Part shown: one piece after another, positions 36,778 through 46,733 of the stretch | Layout: the number at the start of each line of letters is the position of its first letter | Position numbering within the stretch: the stretch's first letter is position 1 | Assembly: GCF_008312935.1 (NCBI RefSeq) | Contig: NZ_VSZO01000001.1 | Coordinates: forward strand, 558,001-622,000 | Reading direction: 5' to 3' | From: Roseiconus lacunae | GTDB lineage: Bacteria > Planctomycetota > Planctomycetia > Pirellulales > Pirellulaceae | Length of the DNA stretch: 64,000 nucleotides | The notes under the pieces: generated by a model | The model's database searches: none | Told to the model about the DNA's origin: nothing | What the model saw: the letters and a program-made list of their open reading frames with translations, nothing else | Translations under genes and position numbers: made by a program

Positions 36778-37935
36778 ATGAGGGTCGGTTTGATGGGACG
36801 GATTTCAGTAAGGGTGCTTGGGTTCGGACTAGCGATTTGTACGTGGCTTCCACTTGTCCAGGCGACCGATCCGACGGTCGCACCAGGAAAGAAGACTGAT
36901 GTCGAGGAAGCCACCGCTGATGTAACCACAGCCTATGGAAGTACCGCCTATGGAAGTACAGCGGAAAAGATCGCCCCGCTGCCTCCGGCCGCACTCTTTG
37001 TCAGCGGCGGCGCCGACGCGCTGCTGGGGCGTGAAACAATCGCCGCGCGAATGCTGCGTCAGGCTTCCCACCAGGTTCCACGCGAACTGATCAAGTTCGA
37101 GATCCGCATCATTTCGGTCGACGCCGAGACCCGCGACCAGATCTACGCACTTGCCGATCCGGAAAGCATCACGACTGAGATCACCGCGATCGAAGACCAA
37201 GAAAGCTTGATCGTCGAAAACGAGCCTTCGTCATCGGCGAGCTTCCATCGAACTGTTTCCGGGAGCGTGATCTCCTCCGCCACCATCGACGACGCTCGCA
37301 TGTTCGCCGTTCTTGCGGCAGTCCGCGACAACGAAAACAGCAATCTGGTCAGCGCCCCAACCATGATCGTCGCCCCGGGACAAACCGGTGCGATTCAGAA
37401 AAAGGTTCAGCGTCCATTTCTGTCCAAGATGAACGAAGTGCTGGTCGAGGATCAAGTCTCTTTCGAAACTGGTATCGAAGTCCTTGACGAAGGCGTCGAC
37501 TTGGCGGTCGAAGGCGAATGGGAAGGCGATCAATTGACCGTTCGAACAAAACTGCAGCAATCTCGCATCGCCAGTGTTCGCAATCTGAAGATCTACGGGA
37601 TCGGTGAAAGCCCAAAGTCGTTGCAACTTCCGACCCAGGAAATTCGACTCGCCGCACTTTCTAAACAAGTCGCCGAAGGTGACACCGTCATGATGGATCC
37701 GTTTTTTGAACAGACACAGCGACGGACAAAGACCGAAGTTTCGCCAACATTAAAAGCGGTGCCTTATGCAGGGCAAATGTTCGGAAAGCAGGTCACCGAG
37801 GACGTCCGGACCACGATGCTGGTCTTGATCACCGGCAGAAAGTACGTCCCCAAGGAAAACGCTCCCGCAGATGCAAACCAATTGGCCAATCCCGTTCGCC
37901 AAGCTTCGGCAACGACCGACCAACAGGCGAAGTGA
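36778..37935 (+). CDS. Secretin-like (type II/III secretion) exported protein
   Basis: The 385-residue protein has an N-terminal signal segment (VRVLGFGLAICTWLPLVQA). The C-terminal half resembles a bacterial secretin domain: NLVSAPTMIVAPGQTGAIQ, a mid-domain EVLVEDQVSFETGIEVL, and VSPTLKAVPYAGQ...TTMLVLITGRKYV. The N-terminal part does not look like the usual N0/N1 repeats, and the segment AYGSTAYGS is a 15-bp tandem repeat. Planctomycetes carry several such short secretin-like proteins, and no other secretion genes are near. Start choice: ATG 36778, or ATG 36793 with GAGGG eight bases upstream. It lies downstream of the polysaccharide genes, so a link with polymer export is possible but unproven. 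Confidence 0.6.
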   Translation: MRVGLMGRISVRVLGFGLAICTWLPLVQATDPTVAPGKKTDVEEATADVTTAYGSTAYGSTAEKIAPLPPAALFVSGGADALLGRETIAARMLRQASHQVPRELIKFEIRIISVDAETRDQIYALADPESITTEITAIEDQESLIVENEPSSSASFHRTVSGSVISSATIDDARMFAVLAAVRDNENSNLVSAPTMIVAPGQTGAIQKKVQRPFLSKMNEVLVEDQVSFETGIEVLDEGVDLAVEGEWEGDQLTVRTKLQQSRIASVRNLKIYGIGESPKSLQLPTQEIRLAALSKQVAEGDTVMMDPFFEQTQRRTKTEVSPTLKAVPYAGQMFGKQVTEDVRTTMLVLITGRKYVPKENAPADANQLANPVRQASATTDQQAK

Positions 37936-37937
37936 GC

Positions 37938-38927
37938 TTACGAAGGCGTACTCGCGGGTTGCGAGAGGCCTAACCACCACGCACCGATTGCCAGCCATAG
38001 CGGGATCATGACCAGTCCCGCCAGCGAGGTTCCCAGCACCACGCGAAGTGCGGTTTGCGTGTCGCGATCGTAAAGCTTTGCCAACACGATCGGAAAGACC
38101 GCCGACGGCATCGCTGCCTGCAGCATTGCAACGGTTCGTAAATCGGTCGTCGTGACGACCGCGCCGCTGGTGACGATCAAGATCGCCGGCAACAAAATCT
38201 GACGGATCCCGATCGCGGACAAAATTACACCGGGCGCCATGATCCAAGATCGGTCTCGAACGAAATCAATGATGATCGCTCCGCTGAGCAACAGCCCCAT
38301 CGGGATCGCGCAAGACCCCAGCGAATCGATCGCCGTCTGAACTGAATCGGGAATCTTTTCGGTCAGCCCAACGAGACTCATCGCGATCGACAAAACGACC
38401 GCCCACAAGGGAATGCTGGTCAGTGTTTTCTTCCAGCTATCGCCCCCCGTCCCGCTGATGATTGAAATCCCAATCGACCACAGGGCGATCGTCACACCAA
38501 CGTTGTGGACGATCAAATCGATGACGGCTGTCTGATAGAACCGCTCGGCAAGCGGCAAGGGAATATAGCCGTAATTACAAATTCCCGCACACAACGCGAA
38601 GGCACGCTGTGACGCATCGGTTTTTAATCCGACCAGCGGGCCGATCTTGCGGGCGAAAAGCAATGCAATTCCAAAACCAATCGCCGTGGTCAAAAACCCC
38701 ATCAACGGCGCCTGCCAAGTGGTGGCCAATGACTCGAGTTGGTCGGCAGACTCGCGCGAGGAAAAGTTCTTTAGGAAGTAGGCGGGCAATAAAACGTTCG
38801 CCGTCAAGTTGGCCAACGTCCGGTCGGCTTCGGCGGTCAGCCACCCCGCCCAACGGCACACCGCTCCAACGCCCATGACGAGAAAGACGGCGATGACGGA
38901 TGCGATAATGGGCTTGAACTCTTCCAT
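37938..38927 (-). CDS. AEC family transporter (auxin efflux carrier type)
   Basis: The 329-residue inner-membrane transporter has about ten transmembrane helices. The N-terminal segment begins MEEFKPIIASVIAVFLVMGVGAVCRW, and the C-terminal half repeats the fold, ending near IPLWLAIGAWWLG. Mid-region motifs (LCAGICNYGYIPLPLAERF and IDSLGSCAIPMGLLLSGAII) match the AEC/MleP group, which exports organic acids or auxin-like compounds. The substrate cannot be told from sequence. It converges on the secretin-like gene with a 2-bp gap. Confidence 0.82.
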   Translation of the reverse strand: MEEFKPIIASVIAVFLVMGVGAVCRWAGWLTAEADRTLANLTANVLLPAYFLKNFSSRESADQLESLATTWQAPLMGFLTTAIGFGIALLFARKIGPLVGLKTDASQRAFALCAGICNYGYIPLPLAERFYQTAVIDLIVHNVGVTIALWSIGISIISGTGGDSWKKTLTSIPLWAVVLSIAMSLVGLTEKIPDSVQTAIDSLGSCAIPMGLLLSGAIIIDFVRDRSWIMAPGVILSAIGIRQILLPAILIVTSGAVVTTTDLRTVAMLQAAMPSAVFPIVLAKLYDRDTQTALRVVLGTSLAGLVMIPLWLAIGAWWLGLSQPASTPS

Positions 38928-39248
38928 GCCCCGCGTTATCCGCCATAACGGACAGGGATGTCAATGCACCGGCCCTCGCTCGGCAGGGGATGGTGAAAAT
39001 CATCCCCCGAAGCGTCGGTGAATGCCGACCGTTTTGGTCCAACGGACGATCCGCCTTTAAAGATTCGGCATTGCCCACCATTGCCCGGTAATCACCGAAG
39101 CCAACGCCCGATCGTAAATCACCGGGGCGAATCGAAAGCCTGGTGGAAAGGAAACCACCAATCCCCCAGAAAGTTTGATCGCGGACTTCAATACTTCCCT
39201 TGGGGGCAGCCATCAATTCGGTCGACGATAGCCATCAGACGATCCCCA
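38928..39248. other. 321-bp region without a clear gene
   Basis: This region lies between the AEC transporter start and the glgC stop. Frames on either strand are short and biased like shadows. No repeat, hairpin or regulatory site was recognised. Confidence 0.5.
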
Positions 39249-40502
39249 TCAACCGACGGAACCGGCGACCTTCGAAGGTTCGATTTTCTCGCCTCGACTG
39301 ATCACCACCAATCCACTTTCGGTAATCTTCAGACCGCGGGCGGCGTCGGCGGCTGGGTCAAAACCGATTTCGGTTTCCGCCGGGATCGAGACTCCCTTGT
39401 CAACAATGACGCGTCGTAATCGGCTGCGACGACCGACGTTGACGTCATCGAACAAGATACTGTCTTCGACCGAAGCGTAGCTATTCACGCGGACGCCTGG
39501 CCCCAATATGCTGCGCGATACACTGCCACCGCTGACGATCGCGCCCTGGCACACGAGCGAATCGAGCGCGGTGCCCCGACGTGTTGATCCGCCTTCACTA
39601 CCGAAGACAAACTTCGGCGGAGGCAGATTAGGCTGGAACGCGCGAACCGGCCAGTGTTCGTCGTAAAGGTTGAGTTGGGGGTCGATCGAAATCAAATCCA
39701 TCGACGCCTCGTAATACGCATCGATCGTCCCAACATCGCGCCAATACGCGTCGCTTTTGCGGTTCTCGTCCATGAACGGATAAGCACACACGACGTGCGA
39801 GTTGATCGCTCCGGGGATCACGTTTTTTCCAAAGTCATGGTCGCTAGCCATGTTGGTCGCGTCATTACAAAGCGCCTCGAAAAGAAATCGTGCGCTGAAT
39901 ACGTAAATGCCCATCGACGCCAAACACACATCGGGATCTTCCGGCGTTGGGATCGGCGCGTCCGGCTTTTCTTGAAAGCCAACGACTCGGTGGTCAGGAT
40001 CAATCTGCATCACACCGAATTGCTTTGCCTCTTCGACGCTCACACGGAGTGCACCGATGGTGATGTCGGCACCACGCTTACGATGGAACTCGACCATCGG
40101 GCCATAGTTCATCTTGTAAATGTGATCTCCTGCCAAGACGACCACATGTTCAGGCTTCTCCCGCTCGATCGCGTAGATATTTTGGTACACGGCATCGGCA
40201 GTTCCCGAATACCAGTTACCGGCGATTCGTTGCTGCGGCGGGACGACGTCGATGAACTCGCCCAACTCACGACAAAAGTACTGCCGCCAGGCCAGATTGA
40301 TGTGCCGATCAAGGGATTGCGCTTTGTATTGCGTGAGCAACAATAGGCGACGCATGTCACTGTTCAAACAGTTGCTCAGCACAAAGTCAATGATTCGGTA
40401 AAGACCACCGAAAGGAACCGCCGGCTTGGCTCGATCACGAGTCAATGGTTCGAGACGTGAGCCACGCCCTCCGGCCAAAATCACAGTCAAGATGTCACGC
40501 AT
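39249..40502 (-). CDS. glgC: Glucose-1-phosphate adenylyltransferase
   Basis: GlgC makes ADP-glucose, the committed step of bacterial glycogen synthesis. The 417-residue protein has the nucleotidyltransferase start VILAGGRGSRLEPLTRDRAKPAVPFGG, YRIIDFVLSNCLNS, WYSGTADAVYQNIY (substrate binding), VVLAGDHIYKMNY, and the C-terminal left-handed beta-helix hexapeptide region (SVSRSILGPGVRVNSYASVEDS). The family order and length fit. The ATG at 40502 is clear. No glgA, glgB or glgP is in the window. Confidence 0.95.
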   Translation of the reverse strand: MRDILTVILAGGRGSRLEPLTRDRAKPAVPFGGLYRIIDFVLSNCLNSDMRRLLLLTQYKAQSLDRHINLAWRQYFCRELGEFIDVVPPQQRIAGNWYSGTADAVYQNIYAIEREKPEHVVVLAGDHIYKMNYGPMVEFHRKRGADITIGALRVSVEEAKQFGVMQIDPDHRVVGFQEKPDAPIPTPEDPDVCLASMGIYVFSARFLFEALCNDATNMASDHDFGKNVIPGAINSHVVCAYPFMDENRKSDAYWRDVGTIDAYYEASMDLISIDPQLNLYDEHWPVRAFQPNLPPPKFVFGSEGGSTRRGTALDSLVCQGAIVSGGSVSRSILGPGVRVNSYASVEDSILFDDVNVGRRSRLRRVIVDKGVSIPAETEIGFDPAADAARGLKITESGLVVISRGEKIEPSKVAGSVG

Positions 40503-41075
40503 TTGAGGAAACCTGTTCCGTCATCAGGTATCGCCGCCACCGTTATTGGCACGCGGCGGTTTTCATTGGGGGAAGTTTGTCATCGAGGGACACCGTTGCG
40601 ATATCGGCACCTTTACCCTTTGTCGTAAGTTACCAAATGCAGAAGCCACCACGGGACGGAAAATGGCGGATAATTCCCCTAAAACAGAATATAAGGGTGC
40701 CGAAACCGCACGCTGAGTCGTTTGGTCTCAGATTTGCCATTCGCCCTTCACACTGCCATCGTGACGCACCGCCGTCGAGTTGGGATTCCCCTCACCGGCC
40801 CTATTTTGACAGGCGAGAATCGATCCGATTGGCGACACGCTTGAACACTTCTCCCCCAACAAAAGCAACGCCGAATCACTGGGCCAACGTTCGCGTCAAG
40901 GCAAACACCCGAGGCAACCCAGCCTTCGTGATCGTCGGACCAGCGTGGTGGCAAGCTCGCCGGTCCGGGGTGTAAAAAAGTCACTCGGTGGGGAAAAGTT
41001 TGCAAGCGTCTAACATGCCTTGATCGACCGTCAACTTTGAAACCAGAATCAACCTGAACTGTGGAGTCAAACAGG
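40503..41075. other. 573-bp gene-free region between divergent glgC and htrA
   Basis: A plus-strand frame (40445-40975) has no start context or recognisable content and overlaps glgC. The region must hold the divergent promoters. No operator or repeat was recognised. Confidence 0.5.
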
Positions 41076-42614
41076 ATGTCCAAAACCTGGAAACATGTCA
41101 GTGGTGCGCTCGGAGCGATGATTTTTGGTTCGCTCGTCACGGGCGTCGTGATGACATCGCCAACGTTTTTGCGAAACGATCCAGTCGCCCAAGAACCAGT
41201 CATGCGACAACCGGCGGAAACGTTGATTGCTCAACGTGAAAACCAGAACATGCTTCAAGAGTTCGGCAATTCGGACGCTCGCCCCCTGGGCGGCCAAAAC
41301 CTTGCCGCCGCCGAGGGTCTTTCTACCGCCTTTCGAAACGTTGCCAACTTTGTCCGGGCAAGTGTGGTCAGCATCAATACAAAACAAACTCGGGTCATCG
41401 GCGGACGCCAGCTCCCACCTGGCTTTCAAGACTTTTTTAACATTCCGGAAATCCAGCCACGCCAACGCCAGGAAACTGGGATGGGCAGCGGCGTCGTCGT
41501 CCGCCGTGACGGTTACATCCTGACCAACAACCATGTAATTGAGGGCGCAGACGAACTCGAGATCGAATTCAGCGACGGCAGAAAAGCAGCCGGTCGTATC
41601 GTCGGAACCGACCCACAAACCGATTTGGCCGTCGTCAAGGTCGACCGAGAAGACCTAACCGCCATCCCGATCGGTGACTCTGAACGCATCCAAGTCGGCG
41701 ATTGGGTGATTGCCATCGGCAGCCCCTTCGGCCTCGATCAAACGGTGACCGCGGGGATCATCAGCGGCAAGAACCGTGTCCGTGGCATCGTCGATGACGG
41801 CGACGGTTTTGAGGACTTTTTGCAGACCGACGCCGCGATCAATCCCGGCAACTCTGGTGGCCCCTTGGTCAATCTCCGAGGGGAATTGGTTGGCATCAAC
41901 ACGGCGATCATGTCGCGTAGCGGTTCGAGTGCGGGAATCGGATTTGCGATCCCCGTTTCTCTCGCCGGCCCGGTACTCAACTCGATCATCGAGCATGGCG
42001 TTGTCCGTCGAGGTTTCCTGGGCGCCAGCTTGACTGATGTGAACGAAAAAACGATCGAAGGATTCAACTTAAAGTCTCGTCGCGGTGTGATGATCCAGTC
42101 GGTGCTAGACGGCATGCCCGCAGCCGAGGCCGGGCTAGAACCTCGCGACGTCGTCACCGCAATCGACGGCCGACCGATGCTGTCCAGCTCGCAAATGAAG
42201 AACTATGTCGCCAGTCGTCCGCCGGGGGCTTCGATGGCGATGACGGTCGATCGAAATGGGCAACCGCTTCAAGTTCAAGTCGATCTGAAAGAACGAACCG
42301 ATGAACTGATGGCCCAGTTCGCCGCCGGCGAAGTGCTGGGCGCGAAAGTCGTTCCGGCGACCGAATCGATCGCCAAGAAATACAACTACACGAACCTTCA
42401 AGGTGGCTTGATCATCACCGAAATCGAAGCGGATAGCGTGGCCGAGGAAGCAGGCTTGATGGTCGGTGACGTGATCGAAACCGCCGGGCGGTACCAACTG
42501 GAATCCGCACGCGAATTGGAGATGATCGTCGGCGAATACGAACGCGCCGGCGAACCCCTCCGCATCACCATCCGCCGAGGTCAGCGGAGAATGCTTGGTG
42601 TCGTCCAGCCGTAA
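41076..42614 (+). CDS. HtrA/DegP-type serine protease
   Basis: This periplasmic quality-control protease (512 residues) has a trypsin-like domain with all three catalytic residues: His153 in TNNHVIEGA, Asp183 in TDLAVVKVD, and Ser260 in NPGNSGGPLVN. Two PDZ domains follow (about residues 300-395 and 410-505). The N-terminus has a hydrophobic helix (GALGAMIFGSLVTGVV) that may act as a signal or membrane anchor. The ATG at 41076 has GGAG nine bases upstream and is preferred to the GTG at 41061. A 573-bp gap separates it from divergent glgC; a hairpin lies beyond its stop. Confidence 0.93.
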   Translation: MSKTWKHVSGALGAMIFGSLVTGVVMTSPTFLRNDPVAQEPVMRQPAETLIAQRENQNMLQEFGNSDARPLGGQNLAAAEGLSTAFRNVANFVRASVVSINTKQTRVIGGRQLPPGFQDFFNIPEIQPRQRQETGMGSGVVVRRDGYILTNNHVIEGADELEIEFSDGRKAAGRIVGTDPQTDLAVVKVDREDLTAIPIGDSERIQVGDWVIAIGSPFGLDQTVTAGIISGKNRVRGIVDDGDGFEDFLQTDAAINPGNSGGPLVNLRGELVGINTAIMSRSGSSAGIGFAIPVSLAGPVLNSIIEHGVVRRGFLGASLTDVNEKTIEGFNLKSRRGVMIQSVLDGMPAAEAGLEPRDVVTAIDGRPMLSSSQMKNYVASRPPGASMAMTVDRNGQPLQVQVDLKERTDELMAQFAAGEVLGAKVVPATESIAKKYNYTNLQGGLIITEIEADSVAEEAGLMVGDVIETAGRYQLESARELEMIVGEYERAGEPLRITIRRGQRRMLGVVQP

Positions 42615-42706
42615 CGACAGTGACTCGAATGGCAATGGGCAACGCAATGGCGAGCGTGCTCCTTTGCCAACCTTAAATTGTGTCAAAGCCCGACACAAAA
42701 ATACAC

Positions 42707-42732
42707 GAGCCGAACGCGTAGACGTCCGGCTC
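42707..42732. terminator. Hairpin between convergent htrA and ABC-accessory genes
   Basis: GAGCCG-A-ACG pairs with CGT-C-CGGCTC around the loop CGTAGA, giving a nine-pair stem with one mismatch. It lies between two converging stops (42614 and 42766) and lacks a T-run. It shares core bases with the hairpin at 21613-21651, which sits in the same kind of place. Confidence 0.45.
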
Positions 42733-42765
42733 GCCCGTTGGCATCATCAGTTTCCGGGTCGGTCA

Positions 42766-44109
42766 TCACTGACCAGAAGCCTCATCCGAAGGCGACACAT
42801 CTGATTCAGAGCGCGACCCTGCAAAGAAGAGTTCCGTGTATTCAACGGTCAAGTTGCGACGCCAGGATTCGGTGGTTTCGTTCCAAGCAATCGCTCTTTG
42901 TCCGTCGAATCCCTCACTGGAGTTTCCCAGGATCGCAGCCCCACTGGGTGATTGATCCTGGTCTTGATACTTGAACGTCTGACCGGTCACATCGACGGCT
43001 TCCGAGGGTGAGAATCCGATTCCGGACAACTGGCTGATCGATTCTGGAAAGTGGCCGCGTAGCAACTCAAACTTGCGGATCGCAATCGCCGTTTTTGCGA
43101 AACGTTTGTTGTTCGCCAATCGAATTCTCCACTCGATATTGGGTCTGCGACGCAAGTGTCTTGCATCATCGACGTTATAGAACGGAATCTGTAAAGCCGT
43201 ATCGATGTTGTGATTCAACGTCTCGTAGAATTTCTCCTCCAATTGCCATTGTTTCTTAAGCCCTGCGATCGTAGCTCGGTCGCCAACCATGGAGGCGGCG
43301 TCGATTTGAAACTGCAGCACCGCAAACCTTGTCGAACCTGCGACCGGATAGGGGGAAGTTTCATAATTGTTGTGATACCTCGTTGGCTGGTCTCCTTGTA
43401 GCCACTCGATTGAATAAAGTACCGCTCCCATTGTTTCTATTTGCGGATCACGCTCAGTTTCGACACCTGATGACGAACTTTCGGCGAACAGTCGTTCAAT
43501 CGTTTCGATCTGATCGATCTTCCAACCCGACTGTGTCATCGCCGAAGCGATGTCAACGTCGATCGCTGTATTTGCTTCCCGAAGGGCCAACTTCAGCGAC
43601 TCTGTGGCCTGCTCGAAGTCACGTTGACGAATGTGATAATTAAACTTGCTGCGAAAAAAGTCGTGTGTCCCCGTCCCATGAAACAACTCCAAATGGGATC
43701 GTATCACTTCGATCGCCGGCTCGGCCCGCTGATAGATTTCCGCAAGCCGTGGAAGCGAATCAAACTCGAATCCGTAAGACACCGCGTCACCTTCCAGCGA
43801 CTGCAAGTAGTCCACTTCGTAAGACAAAAGCCCGATCGCCCTGGTCGCTTGTGCGTGTCGCACCAACGTCGTTTGGTCGATGTCGCCTCGGTCAACCGTC
43901 ATCCCATACTGTTTTAAGACATTGGGATTCGTCGGTTGATTGAGTACCTCCTGGGGTACCAGCTCCCTTAACTTGGCATGGACTGCCGCGTCATTGCGTG
44001 ACCATTCGATCGCGGCGATCGCGACGAAGGCCACCAACAACAGCACAGGCACGAGCGTGACGGCGAACAAGACGCGATCACGATCATTGGTCAGTTGGAT
44101 CGTATTCAT
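42766..44109 (-). CDS. ABC-operon accessory membrane protein, function unknown
   Basis: The 447-residue protein is not recognised. It has one N-terminal transmembrane helix (VTLVPVLLLVAFVAIAAIEW, residues about 16-35), then a large helical outside domain (about 40-400) with repeated Glu/Arg helices and no motif I know. It starts with an ATG that overlaps the stop of the ABC permease gene as ATGA (44106-44109), so it is translationally coupled to it and probably belongs to the same complex. Confidence 0.65.
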   Translation of the reverse strand: MNTIQLTNDRDRVLFAVTLVPVLLLVAFVAIAAIEWSRNDAAVHAKLRELVPQEVLNQPTNPNVLKQYGMTVDRGDIDQTTLVRHAQATRAIGLLSYEVDYLQSLEGDAVSYGFEFDSLPRLAEIYQRAEPAIEVIRSHLELFHGTGTHDFFRSKFNYHIRQRDFEQATESLKLALREANTAIDVDIASAMTQSGWKIDQIETIERLFAESSSSGVETERDPQIETMGAVLYSIEWLQGDQPTRYHNNYETSPYPVAGSTRFAVLQFQIDAASMVGDRATIAGLKKQWQLEEKFYETLNHNIDTALQIPFYNVDDARHLRRRPNIEWRIRLANNKRFAKTAIAIRKFELLRGHFPESISQLSGIGFSPSEAVDVTGQTFKYQDQDQSPSGAAILGNSSEGFDGQRAIAWNETTESWRRNLTVEYTELFFAGSRSESDVSPSDEASGQ

Positions 44110-46571
44110 GATTCGGTCGACTCCCGTTCGGATGAGGTTGATGGACGCTCTTCACCTGACAACAACGCCTTGGGTTCGAGTGATTCCCACGCTCTTCCCC
44201 ACATCAGGCCGTAAGAGAACGCGTGTGAATCTCGTTCATGAAGCTCTTCGATGGCTGGTCTTTCCCGTTGCGATGGGTGATAAGAACTCCACTGATAGCC
44301 CGGATGATCGTCAGCGAGTTGATGCATCCGCCGAAGCCAATCGCTGTCCGAGCGATCTTGTTTCGATGCTTCGATTCCATCAAGAAGCGTTAAGACCATC
44401 GCTTCGTCTTTTCTCGGGATCGCCCATCCGGAAAGGCCGCTGTAATTCGTCGGAAGCGAGTGATCGCCGAAACCAAACCAATAAGCGTTCGGGTTCAAAA
44501 GACTTGAACGCCACGTTTGCAAGAGGGCATCGCGGCGAGCTTGAGCCCGGATTCGCCGATCGCCAATCGCATCGACGACAGCGCGAACGGCATCGGTCTC
44601 GCGTTTCGATCGAATGGACTCAGATGCCAATGCGTCGAGCAGCATGATTTCCAATCGATCCGCCCACTCCTGCGAAAGCAGATTCGGTCCGGCGCGCAGT
44701 GACTTCGTCAGAATCGCTGACGATGTCAACCATTTCGCATACTCCGGCCAAGCTTCGGGATTAGACTCCCAATTCAACCGAGCAAGCGAGAACCCGCCGT
44801 ACCAGAGCGAAAACGCGTTTCCCTGAACGATTCCCGGCTGAACCTCTCCGCTCGGTCCCGGCCGTAAATTCTCGATCACCGAATCGGGATCAAGGCGGTA
44901 AGCGTCTGCTTTGCGTTCCAGGTCGGTATCCTGAAGGAGACGCGATTGATCAACAATCTCACGCTCAAAACTAACGTTGGCAACGTTTGCAGGTGTCGCG
45001 CGCTGATGTATCAACAGTGCTTCGTTAAGTAGCGTGGTCCGTTGCTGCGATGACATTGCCGGGATCGATTGAACGTATCGATACGATGTCAGCACGGGCA
45101 ATCCGATGATCACAACGACGACCACCGCCCCCACGGCGAATGTCCACGGACGGTCACGCCCATCCATGTACCGATTCATCAGCAAGAAACTCGCGACAAG
45201 CGGTGCCAGCAAGCACAGCACCATTCCCCAAATCGGAAATCCACAGGTTTGGAACGCGGCTCCCAACCAGCCTACTGCCGCCCACGCCAAAATCGGGGCA
45301 ACGATCACCGACAAGATCAGCGTGCGAAACATCTGGCTGATCCACTGAGAGACCGAGTAAACCAATGCCGTGACGAACAACATCGTCAGTAGCGATGGCA
45401 TCTGGCTGTTACCGCGAGGACTAAAGTGGTCGACCTTGATGTTCCACAAAGCGAATAACAGTAGCGCGGTGCTAAGGAAAGCAACCGGGAACGCATGCAG
45501 TGCGAGATAGGTTTTTTTCCACGAGACACCTCGGTCGGCCAGGAAGCGTAGTCGCTCGGTCGATCCGTCATGCTTAAAAGTACAAACGCCCACCCAAGAG
45601 GCCGCAACCGCGGTCAACAAAATCAAAAACGGCATCAGTGTTTCGATGGACCGTGGCAGCACCTCGGCGACCAAGACCACCGACGCAAACGCCCCCGCGG
45701 CAAACATGGCGGTGATCACCCACCAGGTCCCCTTTGCCGATCCGATGCTTTGCCAAATGATCGGTGCGAGATGGGTTTTGAATCGAGGTGCGAGTGAGGT
45801 CACCGCTGACGACTGCCGAACTTCGAGATGTCTTGCCCGAGGTGCGGGTTTGGCACTGAGTGTCCGCACGGCCGCCCGAGTCGACAACGGCACCATCGCG
45901 ACGACGCCGACACAGGTGAAAACAAGCGACCATCGATCGAACTCGGTCGACAATAGCGGTCGCCCCACCATCGTGCTTGTCAACGAAACCGCAATGAAGG
46001 GACTGAACGCGATTAAGATCAGCAGCAGTAACGCGTAAAACTGATTCTCGACTCGCCAAGAAACATAAAAGCCAACGAGCAAGACAAAGATCGAGTGCAC
46101 CAACCAGACGGGAAGACTGAGCGTCCCATGGGCTTGACCCTGTCGCAGCCCGAATGACCAAGATGCGGAACCGGGCTCAAGGAAGGCCAGCAGCATCAAA
46201 GCGATCACCCACATGATCGCCAACCCCACCAATGACACCAATAACTTGGTCGTTGACAATCGTCGCGGCGAAATGGGCAGTAACATGAGCCACTCGATCG
46301 TACGCTGAGCCCGCTCTTGCCCGACGAGCAGGGGGCCGGCTCCGGTGGCGAACAACCCCGGAATCGCCAACAGCAAGGCTTCGTGGGGAACACGCCAGTC
46401 CAGTAGCGAATTGCCGACGACGTCGAAGAATAGCGACAAGAAGGCAACCGCAATCAGCATCACTAACAGTGGTGCCAGTTGGCGGGTTTCTTTCCACCAA
46501 AACCAGGACGTCGAAGAAGGCTCGTGCTTGGAACGGACCGCCGAGTCGACCGTCGTCACTTGAGTAGCCAT
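44106..46571 (-). CDS. ABC-2 type transporter permease
   Basis: The 821-residue integral membrane protein has an ABC-2-type N-terminal half. It starts after the linker KHEPSSTSWFWWKETRQLAPLLV and has multiple transmembrane helices (about 30-70, 90-120, 160-240, then a second group at 290-490). The C-terminal 300 residues are soluble and contain repeated helical motifs, so this permease carries an extra outside domain that ordinary ABC-2 permeases lack. The ATG at 46571 is used, since the frame only extends to a TTG at 46583. It ends in ATGA overlap with the accessory gene. The ATPase and GntR genes lie upstream on the same strand, so this is a YtrA-type regulated exporter. Confidence 0.8.
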   Translation of the reverse strand: MATQVTTVDSAVRSKHEPSSTSWFWWKETRQLAPLLVMLIAVAFLSLFFDVVGNSLLDWRVPHEALLLAIPGLFATGAGPLLVGQERAQRTIEWLMLLPISPRRLSTTKLLVSLVGLAIMWVIALMLLAFLEPGSASWSFGLRQGQAHGTLSLPVWLVHSIFVLLVGFYVSWRVENQFYALLLLILIAFSPFIAVSLTSTMVGRPLLSTEFDRWSLVFTCVGVVAMVPLSTRAAVRTLSAKPAPRARHLEVRQSSAVTSLAPRFKTHLAPIIWQSIGSAKGTWWVITAMFAAGAFASVVLVAEVLPRSIETLMPFLILLTAVAASWVGVCTFKHDGSTERLRFLADRGVSWKKTYLALHAFPVAFLSTALLLFALWNIKVDHFSPRGNSQMPSLLTMLFVTALVYSVSQWISQMFRTLILSVIVAPILAWAAVGWLGAAFQTCGFPIWGMVLCLLAPLVASFLLMNRYMDGRDRPWTFAVGAVVVVVIIGLPVLTSYRYVQSIPAMSSQQRTTLLNEALLIHQRATPANVANVSFEREIVDQSRLLQDTDLERKADAYRLDPDSVIENLRPGPSGEVQPGIVQGNAFSLWYGGFSLARLNWESNPEAWPEYAKWLTSSAILTKSLRAGPNLLSQEWADRLEIMLLDALASESIRSKRETDAVRAVVDAIGDRRIRAQARRDALLQTWRSSLLNPNAYWFGFGDHSLPTNYSGLSGWAIPRKDEAMVLTLLDGIEASKQDRSDSDWLRRMHQLADDHPGYQWSSYHPSQRERPAIEELHERDSHAFSYGLMWGRAWESLEPKALLSGEERPSTSSERESTES

Positions 46572-46656
46572 ATCGAATCTCAATCGTAGCGTTATTGAAT
46601 GTTCCGTCGATCACCGGGAAGAAAGACAAGCCCGGATTCGTGTTGTTGCAATTCAA

Positions 46657-46670
46657 GTGATTTGAATCAC
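46657..46670. promoter_or_regulatory. Inverted repeat upstream of the permease gene
   Basis: GTGATT-TG-AATCAC is a 14-bp inverted repeat in the 162-bp gap between the ATPase stop and the permease start. It may be a second regulator site or an internal promoter element, but no direct evidence is available. Confidence 0.3.
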
Positions 46671-46733
46671 GTCGCTGATTTGACAGGGAACTGTCGTTGA
46701 ACAAACCGCCATCAGTCAGTTCTGCTTTATCGG

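Noticed and set aside
40445..40975. 176-codon plus-strand frame between glgC and htrA
   Set aside because: Overlaps the glgC start, with no ribosome-binding site or recognisable content.
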